From the NCBI GenBank assembly GCA_000432135.1, contig HF990562.1, positions 8,722 through 39,319 of the forward strand: a stretch of DNA of 30,598 bases, in the 5' to 3' direction. A program made the position numbers and the translations under genes. The notes beneath the pieces are model-generated. The model was given only the letters and a program-made list of their open reading frames with translations. It was not told where the DNA came from and made no database searches. Every line of letters begins with the position of its first letter. The first letter of the stretch is position 1. This document shows positions 16,076 to 24,007 of the stretch, piece after piece. The DNA comes from Firmicutes bacterium CAG:124 (GTDB lineage Bacteria > Bacillota > Clostridia > Oscillospirales > Oscillospiraceae).

Positions 16076-16660
16076 ATGGCGATTGAACTGAAAACTCCCC
16101 TTGACAGCGCGGCAGCGCGCGCATTGCGCGCAGGCGATATGTGCCTGCTGACGGGCGAACTCTACACCGCGCGTGATGCCGCGCACAAGCGCCTCTGCAC
16201 GCTGCTCGAAGCGGGGCAGCCCCTGCCGTTTGATATGCGCGGCGCTGTTATTTATTTTGTCGGCCCGACGCCGGCAAAGCCGGGACAGGCGATCGGCTCG
16301 GCCGGGCCGACGACCTCCTACCGCATGGACGCCTACAGTCCGGTGCTGCTGCGTCAGGGTCTGACCGGCATGATCGGCAAGGGCAAGCGCAGCGAGGCGG
16401 TCATAGAGGCGATCCGCGCCTGTGGCGCCGTCTATTTCGGCGCGACCGGCGGCTGCGGCGCGCTCTTGAGCCAGTGCATCAAAAAAGCGGAGGTCATCGC
16501 CTATCCCGACCTCGGCCCGGAGGCCGTGCGGCGGCTGTATGTCGAGAATTTCCCCGTGACGGTCATCATCGACAGCGAGGGCAATAACCTTTATGAGATC
16601 GGAAGACAGAACTATCTTGACAGTATGCGGCAGCGTGAAGCGTGCGGCAGCGGAGTATGA
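16076..16660 (+). CDS. class I fumarase-like beta subunit, probable mesaconate hydratase
   Basis: It is the C-terminal-type (Fumerase_C) subunit that pairs with the preceding iron-sulfur subunit. The 194-aa protein contains LTGELYTARDAAHKRL, which carries the substrate-binding RDAAH motif of the family. It also has VGPTPAKPGQAIGSAGPTTSYRMD and MIGKGKRSEAVIEA. It starts one base after the alpha subunit ends, indicating co-translation and 1:1 assembly. The reaction proposed is reversible hydration of mesaconate to (S)-citramalate; fumarate hydratase activity is likely as a side activity or alternative, because both enzymes share the family. Confidence 0.85.
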   Translation: MAIELKTPLDSAAARALRAGDMCLLTGELYTARDAAHKRLCTLLEAGQPLPFDMRGAVIYFVGPTPAKPGQAIGSAGPTTSYRMDAYSPVLLRQGLTGMIGKGKRSEAVIEAIRACGAVYFGATGGCGALLSQCIKKAEVIAYPDLGPEAVRRLYVENFPVTVIIDSEGNNLYEIGRQNYLDSMRQREACGSGV

Positions 16661-16669
16661 GGTGCAGCT

Positions 16670-17104
16670 ATGAACGAAGAACGGAAAAAGGTACTCATCA
16701 TCGGCGTCATCGGCGCGGACGTGCACGCGGTTGGGAACAAGATCCTCTATCACGCGTTCACCGAGGCGGGCTTTGATGTTGTGAATCTGGGTGTCATGGT
16801 TTCGCAGGAGGAGTATATCGAGGCGGCGATCGAAGCGGACGCGGACGCTATCGTGGTGTCCTCGCTTTACGGTCAAGGGGAGCTGGACTGCCGCGGAATG
16901 CGGGAAAAGTGCGACGAGGCCGGTCTTGCCGGAATTCCGCTGCTCGTCGGCGGCAATATCGTCGTCGGCAAGCAGGATTTCGCGGACGTGGAAAAGCGCT
17001 TCAAGGCCATGGGCTTTGACCGGGCCTTCCCGCCCGGCACGCCGCCGGAAACGACCATCGCCGCGCTGCGGGAGATCCTGTATCCCGAAGAGGGACCGCA
17101 ATGA
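16670..17104 (+). CDS. glmS: glutamate mutase sigma subunit, B12-binding
   Basis: With GlmE it forms adenosylcobalamin-dependent glutamate mutase, converting L-glutamate to (2S,3S)-3-methylaspartate. The 144-aa protein has the cobalamin motif D-x-H-x-x-G at Asp17, His19 and Gly22, so His19 is the expected lower axial cobalt ligand. It also has VSSLYGQGELDC and LLVGGNIVVGKQDF, which cradle the nucleotide tail. Length is normal for the family, about 137 aa. A GAGGTG ribosome site precedes it, and its stop overlaps the glmL start by four bases. No cobalamin riboswitch is seen in the operon leader, so B12 control, if any, is elsewhere. Confidence 0.95.
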   Translation: MNEERKKVLIIGVIGADVHAVGNKILYHAFTEAGFDVVNLGVMVSQEEYIEAAIEADADAIVVSSLYGQGELDCRGMREKCDEAGLAGIPLLVGGNIVVGKQDFADVEKRFKAMGFDRAFPPGTPPETTIAALREILYPEEGPQ

Positions 17105-18474
17105 AGCCAGTATTGTTGACGGATTTCGGCAGCACCTACACGAAGCTGACTGCCGTTGATCTGGACGCAGCCAAGCTTCTCGGCACGGCGCAGGCATATA
17201 CAACGGTCGCTTCGGATGTGCGCATCGGTTTTCAGAAGGCGCTGGACGCGCTGCTTGCGCAGACGGGGCCATTGACATTTGCGCAGTCGTATGCCTGCTC
17301 CTCGGCGGCGGGCGGCCTGCGGATGATGGTCAGCGGACTTGTGCCGGAGCTGACGATGGAGGCCGCGCGGCTGGCAAGCCTCGGCGCGGGCGCAAAGATT
17401 GTCGGGCAGTTTTCATTCGAGCTGACGCAGGACGATCTGGAAACCATTCAGCGCGTGAACCCGGACATTTTTCTTCTGGTCGGCGGCACGGACGGCGGCA
17501 ACAGCGCCTGCGTCATTCATAACGCGCAGATGCTCGCCGCGATCTGCCCGCAGTTCCCAATCGTTCTCGCGGGCAACCGCACGGCCATGCAGCAGTGCCG
17601 GAAGGCGCTGGAGGGCTTCGAGGTATCCGTCTGCGAAAACGTCATGCCGAAATTCGGCGTGCTCAAAACGGAGGACACGCAGAAGACCATCCGCAGCATT
17701 TTCCTGCGCCGCATCGTGCAGGCAAAGGGCCTGAACGCCGCGGCAGAGCGCATGAGCGGCCCGATGATGCCGACGCCTGCGGCGGTCATGCAGGCCATGA
17801 CGCTGCTGGCGAAGGGAACGGACAAAACGCCCGGCATCGGGGAGCTGATCGGTGTGGATGTCGGCGGCGCGACGACGGACGTCTATTCCATTGCCGAGGG
17901 GATGCCCCGGCAGATGAACCGGGTCTACAAGGGTCTGCCGGAGCCGTATGTCAAGCGGACGGTCGAGGGCGATATCGGTATGCGCTATTCCATCGAGGGC
18001 GTGCTGGCTGCGGCGGGCGCGCAGCGGCTGGCGGAGCTTTCCGGGCTTTCGCCGGAGCGGGTGGAGGCGCTCGTGCAGCTGCTTGCGCACAATACGCAGA
18101 CGCTGCCGGAGCACGATACGGAGCTGGAGATGCTTGATTACGCGGTCGCCTCCATGGCCGTGCAGACCGCCGTGATGCGCCACGCCGGTACGCTTGAGGA
18201 AACGTATACGATGCTTGGACAGACCTTCGTGCAGAGCGGAAAGGATCTGAGCGAGGTGCGCAGGGTCGTCGTGACGGGCGGAAGCCTCATCCATTCGCAG
18301 CGGGCGCGGCAGATCGCGCGCTTTGCCTGCTGCGACCCGGCTGCGCCTGCGTCGCTCCGTCCGAAAAAGGCGGATATCATTCTGGACAAACGTTATATTC
18401 TGGCGGCGATGGGCCTGCTTGCGCAGAGCGAGCCGGAGATCGCGCTCCAAATCATGAAAGAGGAGATCAACTGA
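17101..18474 (+). CDS. glmL: glutamate mutase reactivating ATPase
   Basis: GlmL/MutL proteins lie between the two mutase subunit genes and are thought to exchange damaged cobalamin from the enzyme using ATP. The 457-aa sequence begins with the ASKHA phosphate loop LLTDFGSTYTKLTAVD. It has LLVGGTDGGNSACVIHNA near residue 125, and a second nucleotide-binding segment, IGVDVGGATTDVYSIAEG near 254. The C-terminal RRVVVTGGSLIHSQRA is a probable adenosine-site loop. It overlaps glmS by four bases and glmE by one base (TGATG), so expression is tightly coupled with both mutase subunits. Confidence 0.93.
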   Translation: MKPVLLTDFGSTYTKLTAVDLDAAKLLGTAQAYTTVASDVRIGFQKALDALLAQTGPLTFAQSYACSSAAGGLRMMVSGLVPELTMEAARLASLGAGAKIVGQFSFELTQDDLETIQRVNPDIFLLVGGTDGGNSACVIHNAQMLAAICPQFPIVLAGNRTAMQQCRKALEGFEVSVCENVMPKFGVLKTEDTQKTIRSIFLRRIVQAKGLNAAAERMSGPMMPTPAAVMQAMTLLAKGTDKTPGIGELIGVDVGGATTDVYSIAEGMPRQMNRVYKGLPEPYVKRTVEGDIGMRYSIEGVLAAAGAQRLAELSGLSPERVEALVQLLAHNTQTLPEHDTELEMLDYAVASMAVQTAVMRHAGTLEETYTMLGQTFVQSGKDLSEVRRVVVTGGSLIHSQRARQIARFACCDPAAPASLRPKKADIILDKRYILAAMGLLAQSEPEIALQIMKEEIN

Positions 18475-19922
18475 TGGAAATTCAGAACAGAAAGATCCCG
18501 GAAGGGGAATTCATGGCAATGCGGCAGGAGGTTCTGCAGCAGTGGCCGACGGGCCGGGACGTCGATCTGACGGAGGCCGCGGCGTATCAGAAGCAGCAGA
18601 AGCCGAGCCGCAATTTTTCCGCCAGACTGATCGAAGCGAAAAAGGAGCACAGGACGCTCATCCAGCCGCGTGCCGGTGTGCCGGTGCTTGAGGAGCACAT
18701 CAAGCTCATGCAGTATCTGGAAAAAGAGGGCGAGGCAGATCTGCTGCCGACCACCATCGACAGCTACACCCGCCAGAACCGCTATCACGAGGCCGAGGAG
18801 GGCATCAAGGCCTCCAAGGAGGAGGGCCGCGCCATGCTCAACGGCTTCCCGGCCGTCAACCACGGTGTTTCCGGCTGCCGGAGAGTCGTGGAGAGTGTCA
18901 ATGTGCCGGTGCAGGTGCGCCACGGCACCCCCGACGCCCGGCTTCTGACCGAGATCGCCTACGCGGGCGGCTTCACCAGCTACGAGGGCGGCGGCATCTC
19001 CTACAATCTGCCCTACTGCAAAAACGTCCCGATGGAGACGACCATCGCCAACTGGCAGTACGTCGACCGGTTGACCGGCCTGTATGAGGAAATGGGCGTT
19101 TCCATCAACCGTGAGCCGTATGGGCCGCTGACCGGCACGCTCGTGCCGCCCTGCATTTCCCACGCGGTCGCCATCATCGAGGCGCTGCTTGCGGCGGAGC
19201 AGGGCGTGAAAAACATCACGGTCGGCTACGGCCAGTGCGGCAACCTGATCCAGGACATCGCCGCAGTCCGCACACTTGAGGAGCTGACGGAGGAATATCT
19301 TGCAAAGTACGGCTATCACGACGTAGTTGTCACGACGGTGCTGCACCAGTGGATGGGCGGCTTCCCGGCGGACGAGGCAAAGGCGTTCGGCGTCATCTCG
19401 ACCGGCGCGCTGATCGCGGCGCTTTCCAAGGCCACGAAGGTCATCGTCAAAAGCCCGCACGAGGCCATCGGCATCCCGACGATGGAGGCGAACGCGCAGG
19501 GGCTGCGCTGCACACGGCAGGTCGTCAGCATGATGACCGAGCAGACGTTTGCCAACACGCATCTGGACGAAGAAATGGAGATCATCCGGCAGGAAACGCG
19601 CTGCATCGTCGACAAGTGCTTCGAGCTTGGCATGGGCGATATCGCGCTCGGCGCGTGCCGCGGCGTAAAGGCGGGCGTTCTGGACGTTCCGTTCGCGCCC
19701 TGCCGCTTCAATGCCGGTCAGATGCTGCCGTGCCGCGACAACGACGGCGCGGTGCGCATCATGAACATGGGCAATCTCCCGTTTACAAAGGAGCTTCGGG
19801 ATTATCATATGGGAAAAATCGCGGAACGCGCTGCGTTTGAGCATCGGAAAGCGACATTCCAGATGGTGACCGACGACGTTTACGCCATCAGCAAGGGACG
19901 CCTGGTCGGGCGGCCCAGATAA
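18474..19922 (+). CDS. glmE: glutamate mutase epsilon subunit
   Basis: This is the catalytic TIM-barrel subunit that binds glutamate and, with GlmS, carries out the radical carbon-skeleton rearrangement to methylaspartate. The 482-aa length and landmarks fit the family: RAGVPVLEEHIKLMQYLE, FPAVNHGVSGCRRVVE, VQVRHGTPDARLL, AGGFTSYEGGGISYNLPYCK, GQCGNLIQDIAAVR and the C-terminal LPCRDNDGAVRIMNMGNLPF. The start overlaps the glmL stop by one base. The gene is followed 20 bases later by mal. Together these give the first two steps of the methylaspartate pathway of glutamate fermentation. Confidence 0.96.
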   Translation: MEIQNRKIPEGEFMAMRQEVLQQWPTGRDVDLTEAAAYQKQQKPSRNFSARLIEAKKEHRTLIQPRAGVPVLEEHIKLMQYLEKEGEADLLPTTIDSYTRQNRYHEAEEGIKASKEEGRAMLNGFPAVNHGVSGCRRVVESVNVPVQVRHGTPDARLLTEIAYAGGFTSYEGGGISYNLPYCKNVPMETTIANWQYVDRLTGLYEEMGVSINREPYGPLTGTLVPPCISHAVAIIEALLAAEQGVKNITVGYGQCGNLIQDIAAVRTLEELTEEYLAKYGYHDVVVTTVLHQWMGGFPADEAKAFGVISTGALIAALSKATKVIVKSPHEAIGIPTMEANAQGLRCTRQVVSMMTEQTFANTHLDEEMEIIRQETRCIVDKCFELGMGDIALGACRGVKAGVLDVPFAPCRFNAGQMLPCRDNDGAVRIMNMGNLPFTKELRDYHMGKIAERAAFEHRKATFQMVTDDVYAISKGRLVGRPR

Positions 19923-19942
19923 AGAAACAGGAGGAACAGAAC

Positions 19943-21196
19943 ATGAAAATCAAGGATGTTGTTTGCGCTGCGGGCAGCACGGGGTTTTATTTTGATGACC
20001 AGCGCGCCATCAAGCGCGGCGCGGGTCACGACGGTATGTTTTACATCGGCCAGCCCGTCACGGAGGGCTTTTCCGCCGTGCGCATGAAGGGCGAGGCCGT
20101 CTCGGTCATGATCGTTCTGGAAGACGGCCAGATCGCCTTCGGCGACTGCGCGGCGGTGCAGTATTCCGGCGCGGGCGGACGCGACCCGCTGTTTCTGGCA
20201 AAGGACTTTATCCCCATCATCGAGCAGTATGTCCGCCCGATGCTGCTGGGCCGGGAGGCAGATGATTTCCGCGGCCTGTGCGCGCAGATGGAGGCCATCG
20301 AGGTAAACGGCAAGCGCCTGCATACGGCCATCCGCTACGGTGTCTCGCAGGCCATTCTGGACGCAGTCGCCAAGGCGACGGGACGGCTGATGTGCGAGGT
20401 CGTCGCGGACGAATACGGCTGCACGGTCAGCCAGACGCCGATCCCCATCTTTACGCAGTCCGGCGACGACCGCTATGACAATGCCGACAAGATGATCATC
20501 AAGCGTGCGCAGGTGCTGCCGCACGCGCTCATCAACAACGTGCAGACCAAGCTCGGTGAGCACGGCGAAAAGCTGCTGGAGTACGTCAAATGGCTCCGTG
20601 ACCGCATCCTGACCATGCGCGCGGACGAGAGCTATCAGCCCGTCCTGCACATCGACGTCTACGGCACCATCGGCGCGGCGTTCGGAAACAACAACTATGC
20701 CGCCATGGCCGATTATCTTGCGGAGCTGGAGCAGGCGGCAAAGCCCTTCCATCTGCGCATCGAAGGGCCGATGGACTGCGACTGCGACCGCGAAACGCAG
20801 ATCGTTGCGCTTGCGGGCCTGACGGCGGAGCTTGACCGCCGCGGCATTCAGGTCGAGCTGGTCGCTGACGAATGGTGCAACACGCTCGAGGATATCCGGG
20901 AATTTGCCGACCGCAGAGCCGGTCATATGGTGCAGATCAAAACGCCCGACCTCGGCGGCATCAACAATACCATTGAGGCAGTGCTCTACTGCAAGGCGCA
21001 TGGCATCGGCGCCTATCAGGGCGGCACCTGCAACGAAACGGACCGCTCGGCCCAGGTCTGCGTCCACTGCGCCATGGCGACCCAGCCGGTGCAGATCCTT
21101 GCCAAGCCCGGCATGGGCGTCGACGAGGGCTACATGATCGTGTCCAACGAAATGAACCGCATCCTCGCCCTGCGTCAGGCAAAGCAGCGCAGCTGA
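19943..21196 (+). CDS. mal: methylaspartate ammonia-lyase
   Basis: It eliminates ammonia from (2S,3S)-3-methylaspartate to give mesaconate. The 417-aa protein is of the enolase superfamily. Lys333 in QIKTPDLGG is the expected catalytic base (Lys331 in the well-studied clostridial enzyme), and Cys363 lies in YQGGTCNETD (Cys361 there). The metal ligands are in the regions HIDVYGTIG, RIEGPMDCD and ELVADEWCN. The ATG at 19943 has AGGAGGA eight to ten bases upstream. It is the last gene of the operon and is followed by a strong GC-rich hairpin. Confidence 0.96.
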   Translation: MKIKDVVCAAGSTGFYFDDQRAIKRGAGHDGMFYIGQPVTEGFSAVRMKGEAVSVMIVLEDGQIAFGDCAAVQYSGAGGRDPLFLAKDFIPIIEQYVRPMLLGREADDFRGLCAQMEAIEVNGKRLHTAIRYGVSQAILDAVAKATGRLMCEVVADEYGCTVSQTPIPIFTQSGDDRYDNADKMIIKRAQVLPHALINNVQTKLGEHGEKLLEYVKWLRDRILTMRADESYQPVLHIDVYGTIGAAFGNNNYAAMADYLAELEQAAKPFHLRIEGPMDCDCDRETQIVALAGLTAELDRRGIQVELVADEWCNTLEDIREFADRRAGHMVQIKTPDLGGINNTIEAVLYCKAHGIGAYQGGTCNETDRSAQVCVHCAMATQPVQILAKPGMGVDEGYMIVSNEMNRILALRQAKQRS

Positions 21197-21210
21197 GCAA
21201 GAACCAAAAC

Positions 21211-21238
21211 ACGCCGCTGGCCGAGAGGCCAGCGGCGT
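21211..21238 (+). terminator. hairpin terminator after mal
   Basis: ACGCCGCTGGCC (21211-21222) and GGCCAGCGGCGT (21227-21238) form a perfect 12-bp GC-rich stem with a GAGA loop, 14 bases after the mal stop. The 3' side continues TCACTCTGT, a poor U-tract, but the position and stability fit the end of the nine-gene operon. Confidence 0.75.
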
Positions 21239-21294
21239 TCACTCTGTCAAAAACAGTTGATCCTTCATTTTTTGTGCGGGATTTTCAAGGTCTG

Positions 21295-21328
21295 CGTAGG
21301 GGCGGACGGCTCTGTCCGCCCGGCGGGG
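21295..21328 (+). repeat. GTAGGGGC palindromic repeat, copy D
   Basis: GTAGGGGCGGAC opens the unit; arms GGGCGGAC and GTCCGCCC pair perfectly around GGCTCT. The tail GGTGTACTGGTTTTACAGAA is similar to the tail of copy B near 11512. It lies in the roughly 250-base non-coding gap after mal; the rest of that gap (to 21452) shows no gene. Confidence 0.75.
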
Positions 21329-21452
21329 TGTACTGGTTTTACAGAAATTCACGGCGAAGACATATGCACCAGCAGTATCGAATGCTTGAAGATGCCAAGC
21401 GAAACACAGCTGCTCCCCGCCTGCATCAGTCTGCGCCGAAGACCGCATCGCT

Positions 21453-21670
21453 TCAATTCGTTCCGATGGGCAGGTCCACGCTGCGGAAGATCATCGGCTC
21501 GAGCATCACGTCATGCGCGTAATAGATGGATGCGCCATGCTCCGGGTCGAGCGCCGTGAGCGCCAGAGTTCCGTCCGGGGCCAGGCTCACGCGCCAGCCG
21601 GTGTCGGAAGAGAAGTCCGGCAGGAGGCACTCGTACTGTTCCTGTATGCGCGCGCTGTCCAGCTTGCGTG
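21453..21670 (-). pseudogene. 5'-truncated coding remnant of unknown origin
   Basis: A minus-strand frame without a start codon reads RKLDSARIQEQYECLLPDF, then a segment containing DTGWRVSLAPDGTLALTALD, then HGASIYYAHDVMLEPMIF and RSVDLPIGTN before TGA at 21453. Composition and codon use look like real protein, but the frame upstream is closed within the adjacent CPBP gene, whose stop is at 21673, so the front of this gene is gone. I do not recognise the family. Antisense overlap with a plus-strand gene is less likely, since no ribosome site precedes the plus-strand frames here. Confidence 0.45.
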
Positions 21671-21672
21671 TG

Positions 21673-22410
21673 TTACACCTGCTCCGTATTCCGCGGAAGT
21701 GTCCGTGTCAGGATCAGGGTATATCCGACCGTGAGCAGGCTCAGAGCGGCAAGATGCAGAAGCTGCGTCTGCATTGTAAGCTCTGCATCATTTGCAAACG
21801 TGCCGAGCGTGTTGATGGCGGAATGGACGAGGATGCAGGGGAGCAGACTGCCGCCGCGGGAAAAGATCGTGACCAGCAGGAAGCCGACCGCGATCGCAAA
21901 GACGATCTGGCACAGATTGCTGACAAGCTCCATCCCGCTGCCGTTGAACAGGTTGATGATATGCCCGATGCCGAACGTCACGCTTGAGATGATAACGGCG
22001 GATTTGATATTGTTCCTTGCAATGGCCGTAAACAGCAGACCCCGGAAGATCACCTCCTCCAAAAACCCGACGCAGAGCATACAAACGACCCGGCAGACCG
22101 TTTCTGCGGGCGAACAGGTGAGCGCAGCGCCGTTCCAGAGGTTCCCTGACGCCAGAATCACAAGCGGCACATAGTAAAGGAAGCGGCGGGCGGGAACAGA
22201 GGATCTGCAAAGCCCGTACCGCTTCTGCAGGCCGTTTCTCCGGATAAAGACAAAAAGAACAATGGTCTGCAAAACACAGAAAGCAGCGCTTGCGGCGTAT
22301 GCAGTGCCGATGATCTCGTTGAGCGGATTCGCAAGCGATTGCAGAACGCAGTAAACCGCGATCCACACAAGCGCAAAGGTCAGTTCGCTTTTCTCATACA
22401 GCTTTTTCAT
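21673..22410 (-). CDS. CPBP-family intramembrane glutamic protease
   Basis: Integral membrane protein of the Rce1/CPBP (Abi) family, whose members cleave or process membrane-associated peptides; in bacteria many are linked to bacteriocin immunity. From the ATG at 22410 (MKKLYEKSELTF, GGAGAT eight bases upstream) it is 245 aa with several hydrophobic segments. It carries all three signature motifs: EEVIFRG, F-x-x-x-H in TFGIGHIINLF, and H-x-x-x-N in LVHSAINTLG. An upstream in-frame extension would overlap the preceding gene heavily and is rejected. The chosen start overlaps the isochorismatase-like gene by 17 bases, so the two are probably co-translated. Substrate unknown. Confidence 0.85.
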   Translation of the reverse strand: MKKLYEKSELTFALVWIAVYCVLQSLANPLNEIIGTAYAASAAFCVLQTIVLFVFIRRNGLQKRYGLCRSSVPARRFLYYVPLVILASGNLWNGAALTCSPAETVCRVVCMLCVGFLEEVIFRGLLFTAIARNNIKSAVIISSVTFGIGHIINLFNGSGMELVSNLCQIVFAIAVGFLLVTIFSRGGSLLPCILVHSAINTLGTFANDAELTMQTQLLHLAALSLLTVGYTLILTRTLPRNTEQV

Positions 22411-22927
22411 GTTCAATATCTCCATTCTCTGCATATGCCTGCATGGCGTCAGAAAGCTCTGTGATAGAGCAGCCTTTACTCTCATAATACGCAAGCATCT
22501 CCGGCAGCTTCTTTTTATCATAGCTTGTGATGCAGTCCGACAGCACGTGGACGGCATATCCGCCTTTCCTCATGTTGAAGCAGGTGGATTTGATGCAGGC
22601 CGCCGCGTCTGCCCCGACAATGTAAAACTCGGAAATCCCATGCTCCTGAATAAAAGCGGCGAACGCCTCGCTGGTCAATGCATTGCTTTTTGACTTCGTA
22701 AAGATATGACCGGAAACGACGTTCAGCTCCGACACCAGCTCTGCGCCGCGCGTGCCGGGTTTGAAGGTCCTCGTTCCGGCGGACAGGTTGTTGTGCTGTA
22801 TGTAAATGACCCACAGTTCCTTTTGGACGGCCCAGTCAATTGCCGCATTGACGGGGTCAATGATCTCTCTGTAGTGCTTCGTAATATCATTTTGCAGGTC
22901 GATCACGACCAGCGCGCTGTTTTTCAT
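22394..22927 (-). CDS. isochorismatase-like cysteine hydrolase
   Basis: A 177-aa alpha/beta hydrolase of the isochorismatase/nicotinamidase superfamily. The catalytic triad is intact: Asp10 in ALVVIDLQNDI, Lys78 in IFTKSKSNALTSEAF, and Cys111 in VGADAAACIKST. Such enzymes hydrolyse amides or vinyl ethers (nicotinamide, ureidoacrylate, isochorismate); none of these can be chosen from sequence. The ATG at 22927 has GGAGGA about eight bases upstream. It lies 42 bases after the GNAT/YoaP-like gene and overlaps the CPBP gene, suggesting a three-gene minus-strand unit. It could serve NAD salvage, but no supporting neighbour is present here. Confidence 0.85.
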   Translation of the reverse strand: MKNSALVVIDLQNDITKHYREIIDPVNAAIDWAVQKELWVIYIQHNNLSAGTRTFKPGTRGAELVSELNVVSGHIFTKSKSNALTSEAFAAFIQEHGISEFYIVGADAAACIKSTCFNMRKGGYAVHVLSDCITSYDKKKLPEMLAYYESKGCSITELSDAMQAYAENGDIEHEKAV

Positions 22928-22969
22928 CCGATCTTCCTCCGTGGATTTCTTCCTCCGATGCCCGGCGGC

Positions 22970-23716
22970 TCAGTCCCGAACGCCTGCCAGCGCCAGAAAT
23001 TTCTTGTCTGACTGAATGCTCTGCGTCAAAAACTGCCCATCCCGGAACAGGGCATAGGTCGTGACCGGCGCGGGGACATTCTGCGCAGAGTCCCTGTCGG
23101 TAATATGGATTGCTTTGAACGGAATGCCGTGTTCCTTCGCTGTCTCCTGCACCCGCGGCACCCAGTAGCAGGTGAACGGGCACTGATCGGTATAATAAAG
23201 GACAAAGCCGTCTCCGTCTGCCTTGGGATGTCTGGCACAGTCCCTGAATTTCGGCGGCTCGGCGTTCGGCACAAGGGGCAGATACATCAGGCTGATCCCG
23301 CAGTCGGAGATATCAGCTGTCCGGAAGCCCTTGTAGGCCAGATACTTCGGGTCGGCGAGAAATTCCCGCTTCCGTCCCTCGGCGCACAGAATGCAGACGC
23401 CGTTCTTTTCCTGCGCTCTGGCCTCCCGGATGCACTCGTTCAAAAGGTCGGTCGAATATCCGTGCCCCTTCATCGCGCCTGCGATCCACAGGCAATTGAT
23501 ATAGAGATATCCCGCTGCTTCAATGGGCACCCATGCGTTTTCTGCGGGAATATATTCGATAAAGCACTTGCCGCGCTCCTCGCTGCGGTAAAAAACAAGT
23601 CCCTCGTCGAAGCGCTGCCGGAGCCATTCCTTTTTCGCCAGGCTCTGCTTGCCGGACATCGCGCAGCAGATATGCTCTTTGTCAAGGTTTTCTTTTGTGA
23701 TATGGATGTAGTTCAT
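22970..23716 (-). CDS. GNAT acetyltransferase with YoaP-like C-terminal domain
   Basis: The 248-aa product starts at the ATG at 23716 (MNYIHITKENLDKEHICCAMSG) behind AGGAGGA; a longer frame to 23779 would run through a terminator hairpin. The N-terminal half looks like a GNAT fold, with ECFIE-like strand FIEYIPAENAWVPI, then LYINCLWIAGAMKGHGYSTDLLNECI, whose GHGYS resembles the acetyl-CoA pyrophosphate loop. The C-terminal half, with YYTDQCPFTCYWVPRVQETAKEHGIPF (a thioredoxin-like Cys-x-x-x-Cys region), resembles the YoaP C-terminal domain. Substrate unknown. It is the first gene of a minus-strand set with the isochorismatase-like and CPBP genes. Confidence 0.75.
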   Translation of the reverse strand: MNYIHITKENLDKEHICCAMSGKQSLAKKEWLRQRFDEGLVFYRSEERGKCFIEYIPAENAWVPIEAAGYLYINCLWIAGAMKGHGYSTDLLNECIREARAQEKNGVCILCAEGRKREFLADPKYLAYKGFRTADISDCGISLMYLPLVPNAEPPKFRDCARHPKADGDGFVLYYTDQCPFTCYWVPRVQETAKEHGIPFKAIHITDRDSAQNVPAPVTTYALFRDGQFLTQSIQSDKKFLALAGVRD

Positions 23717-23744
23717 GGGTTCCTCCTGAATGCCGTGAACACAA

Positions 23745-23788
23745 ATAGACGCAGTGCGAACCGATTCCCCGGTCTGCACTGCGTCTAT
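23745..23788 (-). terminator. terminator hairpin between the KTR gene and the GNAT/YoaP gene
   Basis: ATAGACGCAGTGC (23745-23757) and GCACTGCGTCTAT (23776-23788) make a perfect 13-bp stem whose minus-strand 3' side continues TTGTGTT. It overlaps the stop codon of the KTR gene. Either it ends the tetR-KTR transcript, or it attenuates read-through into the next gene, whose start is only about 29 bases away. Confidence 0.7.
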
Positions 23789-23973
23789 GCGTCTGGCAGT
23801 TTAATATCTTCGATTTTACCGTCCTTGAAACGGATCACACAGGTATATCTGCACTTTGGGCAGAACAGGGGAAAATCCTCCAGCACCGTATGTGAGCGTA
23901 TCTGCGTTCTTGTCTTGCCGCCGCATTTGGGGCAGCAGAGCCAATCTGATTTTGTTTGCGGATTTTCCGTCAT
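23785..23973 (-). CDS. small cysteine-rich KTR-type zinc-ribbon protein
   Basis: The 62-aa product has two CPxC knuckles, CCPKCGGKTRTQIRSHTVL and FCPKCRYTCVIRFK, giving a four-cysteine zinc-ribbon. The KTR tripeptide after the first knuckle is the name-giving motif of small clostridial proteins often found near mobile or accessory genes. A GAGGTG ribosome site lies about ten bases upstream of the ATG at 23973. It follows tetR by 34 bases and is probably co-transcribed with it. The function of the family is unknown; nucleic acid binding is a reasonable guess from the fold. Confidence 0.8.
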   Translation of the reverse strand: MTENPQTKSDWLCCPKCGGKTRTQIRSHTVLEDFPLFCPKCRYTCVIRFKDGKIEDIKLPDA

Positions 23974-24007
23974 TTATACCACACCTCGCCGAATCCGCCA
24001 AATGGCT

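Noticed and set aside
21513..21987. Plus-strand open frames across the remnant and the CPBP gene
   Set aside because: They have no ribosome site and lie antisense to the well-supported CPBP motifs.
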